From: Verrucomicrobiaceae bacterium
GTDB taxonomy: Bacteria; Verrucomicrobiota; Verrucomicrobiia; Verrucomicrobiales; Verrucomicrobiaceae
Assembly (NCBI GenBank): GCA_947458455.1
Contig: CANGYJ010000018.1
Span: 1-64,000 of the forward strand
Length of the DNA: 64,000 nt
Direction of reading: 5' to 3'
The position numbers and the translations under genes were made by a program. Shown here in pieces: positions 36,149 to 44,368 of the stretch (the first letter of the stretch is position 1; every line of letters starts with the position of its first letter). The notes below the pieces were generated by a model. That model made no database searches, was not told the origin of the DNA, and worked only from the letters and a program-made list of their open reading frames with translations.

Positions 36149-37198
36149 ATGAAAATCATCTTCGCCACCCTGCTTGCCTTCACGCTTGTTGCTTCCGCTC
36201 GTGACAAGACGCTCGACATTTACTGGATCGATTCCGAAGGCGGTGGCTCGACGCTGATGGTCACGCCAGCGGGTGAATCGGTGCTCGTGGATACGGGCAA
36301 TCCAGGCGGGCGTGATCCACAGCGCATTCATCGCGTGGCTACAGAGATGGCAGGCCTGAAAAGCATCGACCACGTCGTCATCACGCACTTTCATGGCGAC
36401 CACTTCGGCGGCCTGGCGGAACTCGCCGCGCTGCTGCCCATCGGAGCGATCTATGACAAAGGCGTTCCGGAAGGCAGTCCCGATGGCAAGCCGCAGGATG
36501 CCCGATGGGCTTTGATGAAGCGTCCCTATCTCGATGCCAAGGCAGGCCGCCGCGTGACGCTGGCCGCAGGCGATGAAGTGCCGCTCAAGCAAGCTGAAGG
36601 CAGCCCGAAGATCGTTTTGCGCTGCCTCGGAGCGAATCAGACATTCATCTCGCCACCCGCTGGCGCTCCCGCGAACCCATTGAACGGCTCCGTGCCGCCC
36701 AAAGCACCTGATCCTACCGACAACGCCAACAGCGTCGTGCTGCTGCTGGAGTTCGGCGGCTTCCGTTTCTTCGATGGCGGCGATCTGAGCTGGAATGTGG
36801 AGGAGAAGGTCGTCTCGCCGGTCAATCTCGTCGGCAGTGTAGACCTTTATCAGGTGAACCACCATGGCCTCGACGTGAGCAACAACCCCATCCTCATCCG
36901 CAGCCTCGAACCCACCGTCTCCGTGATGAACAACGGACCCAAAAAGGGCACCAGCAAGTCCGCCATGGACGCCTTGAAATCGACCCCGACGGTTCAGGCG
37001 ATGTATCAGGTGCATGAAAACATCCGCGAGGATGCCGAGAACACCGCCGACAAGACCATGATCGCCAACCACGGCGACCTCGGCGAGGGCTGTGCGGCCC
37101 ATCCGGTGCATTGCATCGTCGCCGCCGATGCCAAGAGCTACACCCTCGAAGTGCCGTCACAGAAGCATTCGCGCACGTTTCAGACGCGGGTGAGATAG
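36149..37198 (+). CDS. Secreted metallo-beta-lactamase-fold hydrolase
   Basis: A 349-residue protein with a signal peptide ([19 protein letters not shown]) and the MBL zinc motif [10 protein letters not shown] (about residue 90), followed by [16 protein letters not shown] near residue 235. The organisation ([32 protein letters not shown]) is like ComEC/Rec2-related secreted MBL proteins. The substrate is unknown. It begins 11 bp after dnaE and runs into the ceramidase-like gene 30 bp later, so these may share a transcript. Confidence 0.85.
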   Translation: MKIIFATLLAFTLVASARDKTLDIYWIDSEGGGSTLMVTPAGESVLVDTGNPGGRDPQRIHRVATEMAGLKSIDHVVITHFHGDHFGGLAELAALLPIGAIYDKGVPEGSPDGKPQDARWALMKRPYLDAKAGRRVTLAAGDEVPLKQAEGSPKIVLRCLGANQTFISPPAGAPANPLNGSVPPKAPDPTDNANSVVLLLEFGGFRFFDGGDLSWNVEEKVVSPVNLVGSVDLYQVNHHGLDVSNNPILIRSLEPTVSVMNNGPKKGTSKSAMDALKSTPTVQAMYQVHENIREDAENTADKTMIANHGDLGEGCAAHPVHCIVAADAKSYTLEVPSQKHSRTFQTRVR

Positions 37199-37228
37199 TC
37201 GGCGGCATGCGGGCGTTATTTGCGCCGC

Positions 37229-38638
37229 ATGAAACGACTTCTTCTCAGCCTGCTCCTCACCACCTCCGCTTGGTCACAAAATGCCGCTTTGAAGGCCGGA
37301 GCGGCCGCAGTGGACATCACGCCTCAAGTTTTCCCGCTCAACATGCCCGGCGGCTTCAGCGCCAACCTGGCGGAGAAAGCCCACGATCCACTCCACTCGC
37401 GGGCGCTGGTGCTTTCGGACGGTCAGACGACCCTCGCCATGGTCGTCGTGGATAATCTCGGAGCAGGGCCTGATGTGCTCGATGAGGTCAAAAGCCTCGC
37501 CGCAGGCAAAACAGGCATTCCGACCGAAAAGATGCTCATTTGCTCCACGCACACGCACAGCGGCTCCAGCCTCAACACCCGCACGGAGGCCGCCGCGGCC
37601 TACCGAAAGCTCTTTGTCGAAGGCGTGGCGGATTCCATCGTGCAGGCCCATGCCGCGTTGAAGCCCGCCAGCATTGGCGCGGCCGCCCATCCGCTGCCGG
37701 ACGAGGTTTTCAACCGCCGCTGGCACCTGAAGCCGGGCCAGATGCCGCTGAATCCGTTTGGAAAGCTCGACGCCGTCAAAATGAACCCTGGCACCAGTCC
37801 CGACGTGCTCGACCATCCCGCAGGCCCCACCGATCCAGACATCACGGTAATCTCCGTGCAGGATACAAAGCGCATGCAGATGGCCATCTTCGCGAATTAC
37901 TCCCTGCACTACGTCGGCGGAGCACCCGCAGGCGAAATTTCAGCGGATTACTACGGCGAGTATGCCCGGCTGATGCCCTCGCGCTTGCGAAGCAATAGCA
38001 AGGTGGTCGCCATGATGTCGAATGGCACCTCGGGTGACATCAACAACATCCCCTTCACCGTCACCCGCCCTCCACGCGAGCCCTTTGAGCAGATCCGCAT
38101 CGTGGCGCAAAAGGCCGCCGACGCGACGTGGTTCGCCATGAAGAAGATCGGCAAGCATCGCGCCGATGCACCGCTCGGCATGCTGCAGCGGGAGGTGACC
38201 TTGAAGTATCGCCGCCCTTCCGACGAGGAGGTGCAGGCCGCGAAGACGGTGCGTGCGTTGAAGGACAAGGCGGAGATCGAGAAGCTGCCACGTCTGGCAC
38301 AAAACTACGCTGGTAGCGTCATCAGCGCCGCCGAGCGGCCGGAGGAAAGCATCACCGTGAAGATTCAGGCCATCCGCATCGGTGACATCGCCGTGTGCGC
38401 CATCCCTTTCGAGACCTTTGTCGAGATCGGCCTCGATCTCAAAAAGCGCAGTCCCCTGCCGCAGACCATGGTCATCGGCCTCGCCAATGGCCGCCACGGC
38501 TACCTCCCTACCCCCGAGCAACACCGCCTCGGCGGCTACGAAACCTGGATCGGCACCAACGTGGTGCAGGAAGACGCCAGCGTCATCCTCACCACGCAAC
38601 TCCTTGAGATGCTGGCGGAGTTGAAGAAGGCCCCGTGA
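37229..38638 (+). CDS. Neutral/alkaline ceramidase-like hydrolase
   Basis: A 469-residue secreted protein (signal MKRLLLSLLLTTSAWSQ) matching the N-terminal domain of neutral ceramidases, zinc amidases. Signatures are KAGAAAVDITP, MPGGF near residue 40, the zinc/active-site segment ICSTHTHSGSSLNTR (about 110) and NGTSGDINN (about 275). It lacks the C-terminal beta domain of eukaryotic ceramidases. Many environmental relatives have unknown substrates, so ceramide hydrolysis is only a possibility. Confidence 0.8.
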   Translation: MKRLLLSLLLTTSAWSQNAALKAGAAAVDITPQVFPLNMPGGFSANLAEKAHDPLHSRALVLSDGQTTLAMVVVDNLGAGPDVLDEVKSLAAGKTGIPTEKMLICSTHTHSGSSLNTRTEAAAAYRKLFVEGVADSIVQAHAALKPASIGAAAHPLPDEVFNRRWHLKPGQMPLNPFGKLDAVKMNPGTSPDVLDHPAGPTDPDITVISVQDTKRMQMAIFANYSLHYVGGAPAGEISADYYGEYARLMPSRLRSNSKVVAMMSNGTSGDINNIPFTVTRPPREPFEQIRIVAQKAADATWFAMKKIGKHRADAPLGMLQREVTLKYRRPSDEEVQAAKTVRALKDKAEIEKLPRLAQNYAGSVISAAERPEESITVKIQAIRIGDIAVCAIPFETFVEIGLDLKKRSPLPQTMVIGLANGRHGYLPTPEQHRLGGYETWIGTNVVQEDASVILTTQLLEMLAELKKAP

Positions 38639-38675
38639 GGCTTGACGGGCTGCTTTCCTGCCCGTAACCAGCGCC

Positions 38676-39944
38676 ATGACCGACGCTGAAATCCAGTCTG
38701 CCATTCTCGATATGGGCCGCCGCGCCCGCGCTGCCTCGCGGGCGCTTGTGAACCTCACGAGCGACCAGAAAAACGCCATCCTGCATGCGATGGCGGATGA
38801 GATCATGACACGGCAGGACGCCATCCTCGCGGCGAATTCGCTCGATTTGGGCCGGGCGGAACAAAACGGCCTCTCGAAGGCCATGATTGATCGCCTCACG
38901 CTCGATCCGAAGCGCCTCAAAGCCGTCGCCGATGCCGTTCGCGAAGTCGCGACGCTGCCAGATCCCGTCGGTGAGCTTTTGACCGAGTGGACGCGTCCGA
39001 ACGGCCTGCACATCCGAAAGCTGCGCGTGCCCATTGGCGTGATCGGCATCATCTTCGAGTCGCGGCCGAATGTGACCACGGATGCGGCCTCGCTGTGCTT
39101 CAAGACGAGCAATGCCACCATCCTCCGCGGCGGCTCGGAAGCCATCGACAGCAATCGCGCCCTCGCTGCCGCCCTCCAGGCCGGAGGTGAGCGTGCCGGA
39201 CTGCCTGCCGATAGTATCCAGCTCATCCCGTTCACGGATCGCAGTAGCGTGGAGCACATGGCACGAATGGATCAATTCATCGACCTCATCATTCCTCGCG
39301 GAGGCAAAGGCCTCATCGAGAAGGTCGTGTCCACCGCCCGCATGCCGGTGATCAAGCACTACGACGGCGTCTGCCACGTCTATGTGCATGCCGATGCCGA
39401 TTTCGACATGGCGGCGAACATCATCGTGAACTCGAAGTGCCAGAAGCCCGGCGTGTGCAACGCTCTGGAGACCATCCTCGTGCACCGCGATGCCGCAGCA
39501 GCCTTTTATCCCCTCGTCGGCAAACGTCTCGCCGAAGCCAAGGTGGAGGTGCGTGGGGATGAGGAGGCCCTCGCGCATCTCGGCGTGCCTGCCCAAGCGG
39601 CCACGGAGGAGGATTGGAGCACCGAGTATCTCGACCTCATCCTCTCCGCGAAGACCGTTTCCGGTCTCGACGAGGCCATCGCGCACATCAATCACTACGG
39701 CAGCCATCACACGGACAGCATCATCACCCGCGATGCCAATGCCGCCGCCCGCTTCCAACATGAGGTGGACAGTGCCGTGGTGCTCCACAACGCCAGCACC
39801 CGTTTCAATGATGGCGGCGAGTTCGGCTTCGGCGCCGAGATCGGCATTTCCACCGATAAACTCCACGCCCGCGGCCCCATGGGCCTCGCGGAGCTTTGCA
39901 GCTACAAATATCTCATCGCTGGAGACGGGCAGTTGAGAGGCTGA
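38676..39944 (+). CDS. proA: Glutamate-5-semialdehyde dehydrogenase
   Basis: A 422-residue gamma-glutamyl phosphate reductase, the second step of proline synthesis. It has the aldehyde-dehydrogenase-type fold with PIGVIGIIFESRPNVTTDAA, LIIPRGGKGLIEKV, and the catalytic cysteine in NSKCQKPGVCNALETIL (about residue 256). Length is normal. proB is not next to it. The 3' end overlaps the convergent VapC gene by 32 bp. Confidence 0.97.
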   Translation: MTDAEIQSAILDMGRRARAASRALVNLTSDQKNAILHAMADEIMTRQDAILAANSLDLGRAEQNGLSKAMIDRLTLDPKRLKAVADAVREVATLPDPVGELLTEWTRPNGLHIRKLRVPIGVIGIIFESRPNVTTDAASLCFKTSNATILRGGSEAIDSNRALAAALQAGGERAGLPADSIQLIPFTDRSSVEHMARMDQFIDLIIPRGGKGLIEKVVSTARMPVIKHYDGVCHVYVHADADFDMAANIIVNSKCQKPGVCNALETILVHRDAAAAFYPLVGKRLAEAKVEVRGDEEALAHLGVPAQAATEEDWSTEYLDLILSAKTVSGLDEAIAHINHYGSHHTDSIITRDANAAARFQHEVDSAVVLHNASTRFNDGGEFGFGAEIGISTDKLHARGPMGLAELCSYKYLIAGDGQLRG

Positions 39945-40350
39945 ATGATGCTAGGAGAGCGGTGAATCCTGCCTGCTCGAAGTGATGATCGCCAGTCAGC
40001 GCCTCAATCAGGCCCTCATCAGCCATCACAAGGAAGGAAATGCAATCGGTGAGGGACCAGCCCTTATCGGGTCTTTCTACGTAAAGGGTGAGTCCGCGTT
40101 GAAACAGCGTTTCCGAAGCCGGAACGACGCTGGTTTCCGCCGCCGCATCGAGATCTCGCATGAAGTCGGCACATCGCGTGCGTGCTTTGGAGGTGGAAAG
40201 CATGTTCGCCACTTCCATGAGCACCCAGCGGGTGGTAATGATACCGATGATGCTCTCGTCCGTGCATACCTCCAGCGCCTTTTGATGACCTGCGTCGTTC
40301 GGATCGAGCAGGGCGATGTAAAACCAAGCATCGGCAAACACGCGGCGCAT
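39913..40350 (-). CDS. PIN-domain toxin (VapC-like)
   Basis: A 145-residue PIN ribonuclease. The first acidic residue is in VFADAWFYIALLDPND, then WVLMEVANML with the conserved Glu, and the third cluster SLTDCISFLVMADEGLIEALTGDHHF. All the expected PIN acidic positions are present, so unlike the pair at 1040 this toxin looks intact. It lies 6 bp after its antitoxin. Toxins of this type cut specific RNAs when freed from the antitoxin. Confidence 0.88.
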   Translation of the reverse strand: MRRVFADAWFYIALLDPNDAGHQKALEVCTDESIIGIITTRWVLMEVANMLSTSKARTRCADFMRDLDAAAETSVVPASETLFQRGLTLYVERPDKGWSLTDCISFLVMADEGLIEALTGDHHFEQAGFTALLASFSLSTARLQR

Positions 40351-40356
40351 CACGGT

Positions 40357-40575
40357 TTAGCGTTTGGGAGTTCCGTAAAGGTAGTGGTCGTGCTGGGCGG
40401 AGGCGTCCGCAGGCAGATCGTCCGCGATGCCGGCATATTTCAGCATCCAGGATGTGCCGGTTCTCTTTGGGGCGGCTTCATCCATGATGTGGACCGTCAC
40501 CATCGTGCCGTCCGCGATGGGTGCATCGGCGGGAAGAGTGATGGTGCGGTTTTGCACTCGTGCGGTGATCGTCAT
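40357..40575 (-). CDS. Antitoxin of the VapC-like toxin
   Basis: A 72-residue protein starting MTITARVQNRTITLPADAPIADG, a short beta-rich N-terminus typical of AbrB/SpoVT-like or DUF104-type antitoxins, followed by a tail rich in acidic and aromatic residues. It lies immediately upstream of the toxin. The start at ATG 40575 was chosen because upstream residues are unlike the family. Antitoxin role is inferred from position and size. Confidence 0.75.
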   Translation of the reverse strand: MTITARVQNRTITLPADAPIADGTMVTVHIMDEAAPKRTGTSWMLKYAGIADDLPADASAQHDHYLYGTPKR

Positions 40576-40625
40576 GGCCGAATTATGCCCGGACTCTGAC
40601 AAAGTCACAAGATCAATGATTTACC

Positions 40626-41075
40626 TCAAGCCGCCGGGAGTAACCTCGCCGCGATGCCACGGGCGGTTTCGGTGAGGCGGTTTTTCTCCTCAGCGCTAAA
40701 CTCGTAGGGCGTGAGCTTGCCGATGCCGAGCGTGCCACAGAGGCGGGCACCTTCATCAAGGACGGGCACGGCGAGCGAACCCTGCACCTGCGTCTGCTTG
40801 GCACCGGGCTTGGCCACGCCGGAGGTATCGGTTTGCAGATTGCACAGTTCGACGGGCTCTTTGCGCTGGGCGGCCGCCCCGGCGATGCCCTTACCCACAG
40901 GGATGCTCTGAATCACCGGCATGAGTGCCTCGGGAATGCCGCGATGGGCGACGAGCTTCAGATGGCCGTCTGCAGGATCCAGCCGGTGCAGGGTGCCGGT
41001 GGTGCAGCCGAAGGACGAGATCGTTTGATCGAGAAAATCGCTCCACGAAAATGGAGAGGCTTGGTTAATGGGCAT
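40626..41075 (-). CDS. GAF-domain protein
   Basis: A 149-residue stand-alone GAF domain (SFGCTTGTLHRLDPADGHLKLV; IPVGKGIAGAAAQRKEPVELCN; GSLAVPVLDEGARLCGTLGIGK). GAF domains bind small molecules such as cyclic nucleotides or act in redox sensing. No output domain is attached, so a partner protein is needed. It has no signal peptide and is cytoplasmic. Confidence 0.85.
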   Translation of the reverse strand: MPINQASPFSWSDFLDQTISSFGCTTGTLHRLDPADGHLKLVAHRGIPEALMPVIQSIPVGKGIAGAAAQRKEPVELCNLQTDTSGVAKPGAKQTQVQGSLAVPVLDEGARLCGTLGIGKLTPYEFSAEEKNRLTETARGIAARLLPAA

Positions 41076-41106
41076 GGCGCGCGTTATTTGAAGGTAGGAA
41101 TTTTCG

Positions 41107-41135
41107 TTGAGGCAGGAATACGAGACCTGTATTCT
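41107..41135 (+). promoter_or_regulatory. Possible sigma-70 promoter before the 41151 gene
   Basis: TTGAGG (41107-41112) and TATTCT (41130-41135) are separated by 17 bp. The ATG at 41151 would then have a leader of only about 9 bases and no ribosome binding site, implying nearly leaderless translation. This is a pattern match only. Confidence 0.3.
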
Positions 41136-41150
41136 AGCCTATACTGCCTC

Positions 41151-41786
41151 ATGAAAACAAATTCCTGCTCCGCCATTTTTGCGGTTCTCTTGCTTGCTGC
41201 TGCCTCCGCCAGCGCCGCCAATCCACCCAAGGCACGGCCCGGCATCATCGCAAAGTCCCACTACCACGATGACAAGTCCCACACCGAGAGCGTGCATGAC
41301 ATGAACGTCCGCGAGCTGGAAGAGAAGACTTTCGATGCGAACGGCGTGCTCACCATGCGCAAGCACTACCTAGTGAATGAAATGGGCCAGCCCACGCAGG
41401 GCAATCTCTACGATGGCAAGAACAACCTCGTGGCCCGCTCCATGGTGATCTTTGATGCCTACAACCGGGTCAAGGAGATGCGCACCGCCAATCTCCAGGG
41501 AGAAGTCTTCCAGCAGGTGCTTTACGAGTATGACGCTGCCGGCAAGCAATTGAAGCCCAAGGTGATCAACTTCGAAACCAAGGCTCCCACCTTCAAAGCG
41601 GCCACGATTGATTTCACCAAGACCATGCCTGCCCCCGATCAGCCGCAGGCCGTGCCACAGGGTGGTGCGGTGCAGCAGGGCGCTCCGATCTATGCCCCCG
41701 GTGCTGCTCCCCAGGGGACTCCTGAGGAACCCAAGAAAAAATCCTTCTGGAAGCGTCTCTTCGGCGGCAAGGACAAGCAGGAGTAA
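41151..41786 (+). CDS. Secreted hypothetical protein with YD/YwqK-like repeats
   Basis: A 211-residue product with a signal peptide (SAIFAVLLLAAASASAANPP). The middle has repeated aromatic-rich short units (KHYLVNEMGQPTQGNLYDGKN, VIFDAYNRVKEMRTANLQGE, VLYEYDAAGKQLKPKV) that look like YD/RHS- or YwqK-type repeats. A proline/glycine/glutamine-rich linker leads to a basic tail ending KKKSFWKRLFGGKDKQE. That tail resembles the end of PBP2 in this window. Function unknown. Confidence 0.65.
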   Translation: MKTNSCSAIFAVLLLAAASASAANPPKARPGIIAKSHYHDDKSHTESVHDMNVRELEEKTFDANGVLTMRKHYLVNEMGQPTQGNLYDGKNNLVARSMVIFDAYNRVKEMRTANLQGEVFQQVLYEYDAAGKQLKPKVINFETKAPTFKAATIDFTKTMPAPDQPQAVPQGGAVQQGAPIYAPGAAPQGTPEEPKKKSFWKRLFGGKDKQE

Positions 41787-41792
41787 CACCGC

Positions 41793-42728
41793 TCACTCCA
41801 TCCAGAGCACATTCAGCTTGAGCCTTGCGGCCACGGCGCGGCCTTTTTCAGGCCCAAGCACGAGCAAGGCGGTGGCATAACCATCCGCGAGAGCGGCGGA
41901 GGCATGCTTCACACTCACGGAGCGCAGCGCATGGGCCACAGGTCTACCGGTGCGTGGATCGAGCACATGAGGATAGCTTTTCCCTTCATGCTCAAAGTGC
42001 TGCCGATAGGTGCCACTGGTGGCGAGGCAGGCGTTTTCGAGCCTCAAGGCTTGCATCGGCTCATGCGTAGAAGCCTCCGGCATTTGCACACCGACGAGCC
42101 ATGGCAGGCCATCGGGACCGCGACCACGGGCGACCACCTCGCCGCCGAGTTCGAGGAGGTATTCATGGGCTCCACGGGCTTCGAAACGCTTCGCGAGCCG
42201 GTCGAGCGCCCAGCCTTCGGCGATGGCCGAGAGGTTCAGCTGCAGCAGTGGATGCTTTTTGCGCAAAGCAGGAGGTTCATCGCGGATTTCGAGCAAAGGC
42301 CAGCCACAGTGCTGGCGGGCGTTTTCGATCTCCGCATCGCTAGGAGGCACTTGGCGTAATCCTTTTGGCCCAAAGCCCCAGAGGTTGATCAGGGGGGCGA
42401 GAGTGATATCGAGAGCGCCCTCGGAATCATCGGCGATGCGTTTGGCGAGCCAGACGAGCTCGATGATCTCCACCGGCATGCTTTGCCATTCAGTGCTGGT
42501 GGATTCGTTAAAGCGTGAAAGGGCGGAATCAGCCCGCCAGTGCGAGATGATAGCCTCCCAGCGGTCAAGATCGGTTTGCAGCAGCGTTTGAACCTGATCT
42601 GCCGAGGAGGCTTTTAAAGTCCAGGAGGTGCCAAAAGCCTTCCCAGAGGTTTCCCGCGATTCTTCGCAGCTCGCGAGCAGCAGCGTCCCGCACAAAAAAA
42701 GGGCGTGGATCGCTGAGGGTGGCTGCAT
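41793..42728 (-). CDS. apbE: ApbE-family FAD:protein FMN transferase lipoprotein
   Basis: A lipoprotein of about 311 residues that attaches FMN to Thr or Ser of flavoproteins using FAD and Mg2+. It has a lipobox LLLASC (Cys about 20), the ApbE signatures FGTSWTLKAS, GALDITLAPLINLWGFG, LNLSAIAEGWALDRLAK, YLLELGGEVVARG and the C-terminal SYPHVLDPRTGRPV. Starts upstream to 42848 would place the lipobox far from the N-terminus, so 42728 is preferred. It is divergent from the phosphatase gene with only a 34-bp gap. No Na+-NQR or Rnf target lies nearby. Confidence 0.88.
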   Translation of the reverse strand: MQPPSAIHALFLCGTLLLASCEESRETSGKAFGTSWTLKASSADQVQTLLQTDLDRWEAIISHWRADSALSRFNESTSTEWQSMPVEIIELVWLAKRIADDSEGALDITLAPLINLWGFGPKGLRQVPPSDAEIENARQHCGWPLLEIRDEPPALRKKHPLLQLNLSAIAEGWALDRLAKRFEARGAHEYLLELGGEVVARGRGPDGLPWLVGVQMPEASTHEPMQALRLENACLATSGTYRQHFEHEGKSYPHVLDPRTGRPVAHALRSVSVKHASAALADGYATALLVLGPEKGRAVAARLKLNVLWME

Positions 42729-42762
42729 GAAGGCGAGTCTAGGCCACGTTCCAGCCGCCTCC

Positions 42763-43761
42763 ATGAAAAACTCCGCATCGCTCACCCGTCGTCGTGCATT
42801 GAAGACGCTGTTTTGCTCCAGCGCCGCCCTCGCTCTGAATGTGCGCACTCAGGCCACCGCCGCTCCGGCGGCTGGAGAGCTGAATTTCCTCTGCATCGGC
42901 GATTTCGGCACCGGCGGAGCCGATCAGAAGAAGGTTTCCGCCGCGATGCAGGGCTTCGTTTCCAAGGCTGGCATCAAGCCCGATGCGATCTGGATGCTGG
43001 GTGATAACTTTTACAGCAAAGACAAGTCGCCCGAGGGCTTCACCACGAACTCACCACGTTGGAAAAACGAGATCGAGGACATGTATCCCGCCGCTGTCTT
43101 CCCCGGCCCGATGCATGCCGTGCTCGGCAACCACGACTACCATGACAACGCAGGCGGGCAGGATGTGCAGCTCACCTATGCGAAAAAGCCCGGCGTGCGC
43201 TGGCACCTGCCGGCGAAGTGGTATCGCCTTGACGCCGGTCCGGTCACCTTCCTCTGCCTCGATAGCAATCTGCCCGCTGTGAGCGGATCGAAGGACAAAA
43301 AGAGCGGCAAACCTCGCGCCTCACTCAGTTCGGCGGAGAAGGCGGAGCAGCTCGCGTGGTTCAAAGCAGAGCTCGCCAAACCTCGTGGCACCTTCACCAT
43401 CGTCGCCGCGCATCATCCGGTCTATTCCAATGGCGATCACGGCGATACCAAAGCCATCATCGAGCAATGGGACGGCCTGCTTCAGGAGCACAAGGTCCAC
43501 GCCTACATCTGCGGCCACGATCACGATCTCCAGCATCTGGAGTTTGAAGGCCGCTTCACCTCCCACATCCTCTCCGGCGGCGGCGGTGCCAAGACCCGCC
43601 CTCCGAAAACCGACCGCAAGACGCCCTTCTTCAAGCAAACCTACGGCTTCACCCACCTCGCCGTCTCCGCTGGTGAGTTGCGCTTCACCCACTACGATGC
43701 CGAGGGTGCTCAACTCCACAGCTTCACGAAGAAGCCGGATGGCAGCGTGAAGATTGGATAA
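42763..43761 (+). CDS. Tat-exported purple-acid-phosphatase-like metallophosphoesterase
   Basis: A 332-residue calcineurin-type phosphoesterase. The N-terminus SLTRRRALKTLFCSSAALAL has the twin-arginine motif, so the folded protein is exported by Tat. Metal-site motifs appear in order: GDFGTGG (about 47), MLGDNFY (83), LGNHDYHDN (125), AAHHPVYSNGDHGD (about 218) and YICGHDHDLQHLE (about 250). This matches the tartrate-resistant acid phosphatase (type 5) group. An upstream start at 42727 would be too long for the Tat signal. Confidence 0.88.
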   Translation: MKNSASLTRRRALKTLFCSSAALALNVRTQATAAPAAGELNFLCIGDFGTGGADQKKVSAAMQGFVSKAGIKPDAIWMLGDNFYSKDKSPEGFTTNSPRWKNEIEDMYPAAVFPGPMHAVLGNHDYHDNAGGQDVQLTYAKKPGVRWHLPAKWYRLDAGPVTFLCLDSNLPAVSGSKDKKSGKPRASLSSAEKAEQLAWFKAELAKPRGTFTIVAAHHPVYSNGDHGDTKAIIEQWDGLLQEHKVHAYICGHDHDLQHLEFEGRFTSHILSGGGGAKTRPPKTDRKTPFFKQTYGFTHLAVSAGELRFTHYDAEGAQLHSFTKKPDGSVKIG

Positions 43762-43767
43762 GCAAGC

Positions 43768-44331
43768 TCACCGCTTCCTCAGCAGCACGATCCGCGTCGA
43801 ACCATACGAACGGTCCGTGAGCAGTTCCCAGATCGTCGCGTCGAAAACGGGCGGTTTGGGTGTGGCGAGAGATTCGAGCAAAAGATGGCCGCCGGAGGGA
43901 AGAAGATGCGGAAGGGCTTCGACAGCCATGAGCGAGGCGATGAGGTCTTTATCTCCGGGATGATGCGCATAGGGCGGATCGGCAAAGATGAGGTCAAAAG
44001 CAGGTTCAGGAGCTTGGAGCGTCTCGACGGTGCGAAACACATCCCCCACACGCACGGTGGCCCCTTCGAGGCGAGTCTTGGCGATGTTTCGACGAATCAC
44101 ATCACAGGCCCGGCGATCCTGATCGACGAGCATCACGGAGGCCGCACCACGGCTGAGGCATTCGAGACCGAAGGCTCCAGAGCCAGCGAAGAGATCGAGC
44201 ACCTTCGCCTCTGGCACCACCTCGCCGAGCATGGAGAAAATGGCCTGCCTCACGCGGTCCTGCGTGGGGCGGGTGACGGTTTTGGGGACTTCGAGCGGGA
44301 TGCCGCCTGCGGTGCCGGAGATCAGACGCAT
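43768..44331 (-). CDS. rsmD: 16S rRNA (guanine(966)-N(2))-methyltransferase
   Basis: A 187-residue RsmD-type methyltransferase acting on 16S rRNA. It starts MRLISGTAGGIPLEVPK and TRPTQDRVRQAIFSML, has the SAM motif VLDLFAGSGAFGLECLSRGA and the catalytic FADPPYAHH (DPPY class). Length is typical. The 3' end is 6 bp from the convergent phosphatase gene. Confidence 0.94.
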   Translation of the reverse strand: MRLISGTAGGIPLEVPKTVTRPTQDRVRQAIFSMLGEVVPEAKVLDLFAGSGAFGLECLSRGAASVMLVDQDRRACDVIRRNIAKTRLEGATVRVGDVFRTVETLQAPEPAFDLIFADPPYAHHPGDKDLIASLMAVEALPHLLPSGGHLLLESLATPKPPVFDATIWELLTDRSYGSTRIVLLRKR

Positions 44332-44368
44332 GGTGATGAGAGTGAAATAGAACTCAGAGCATGCCGGG

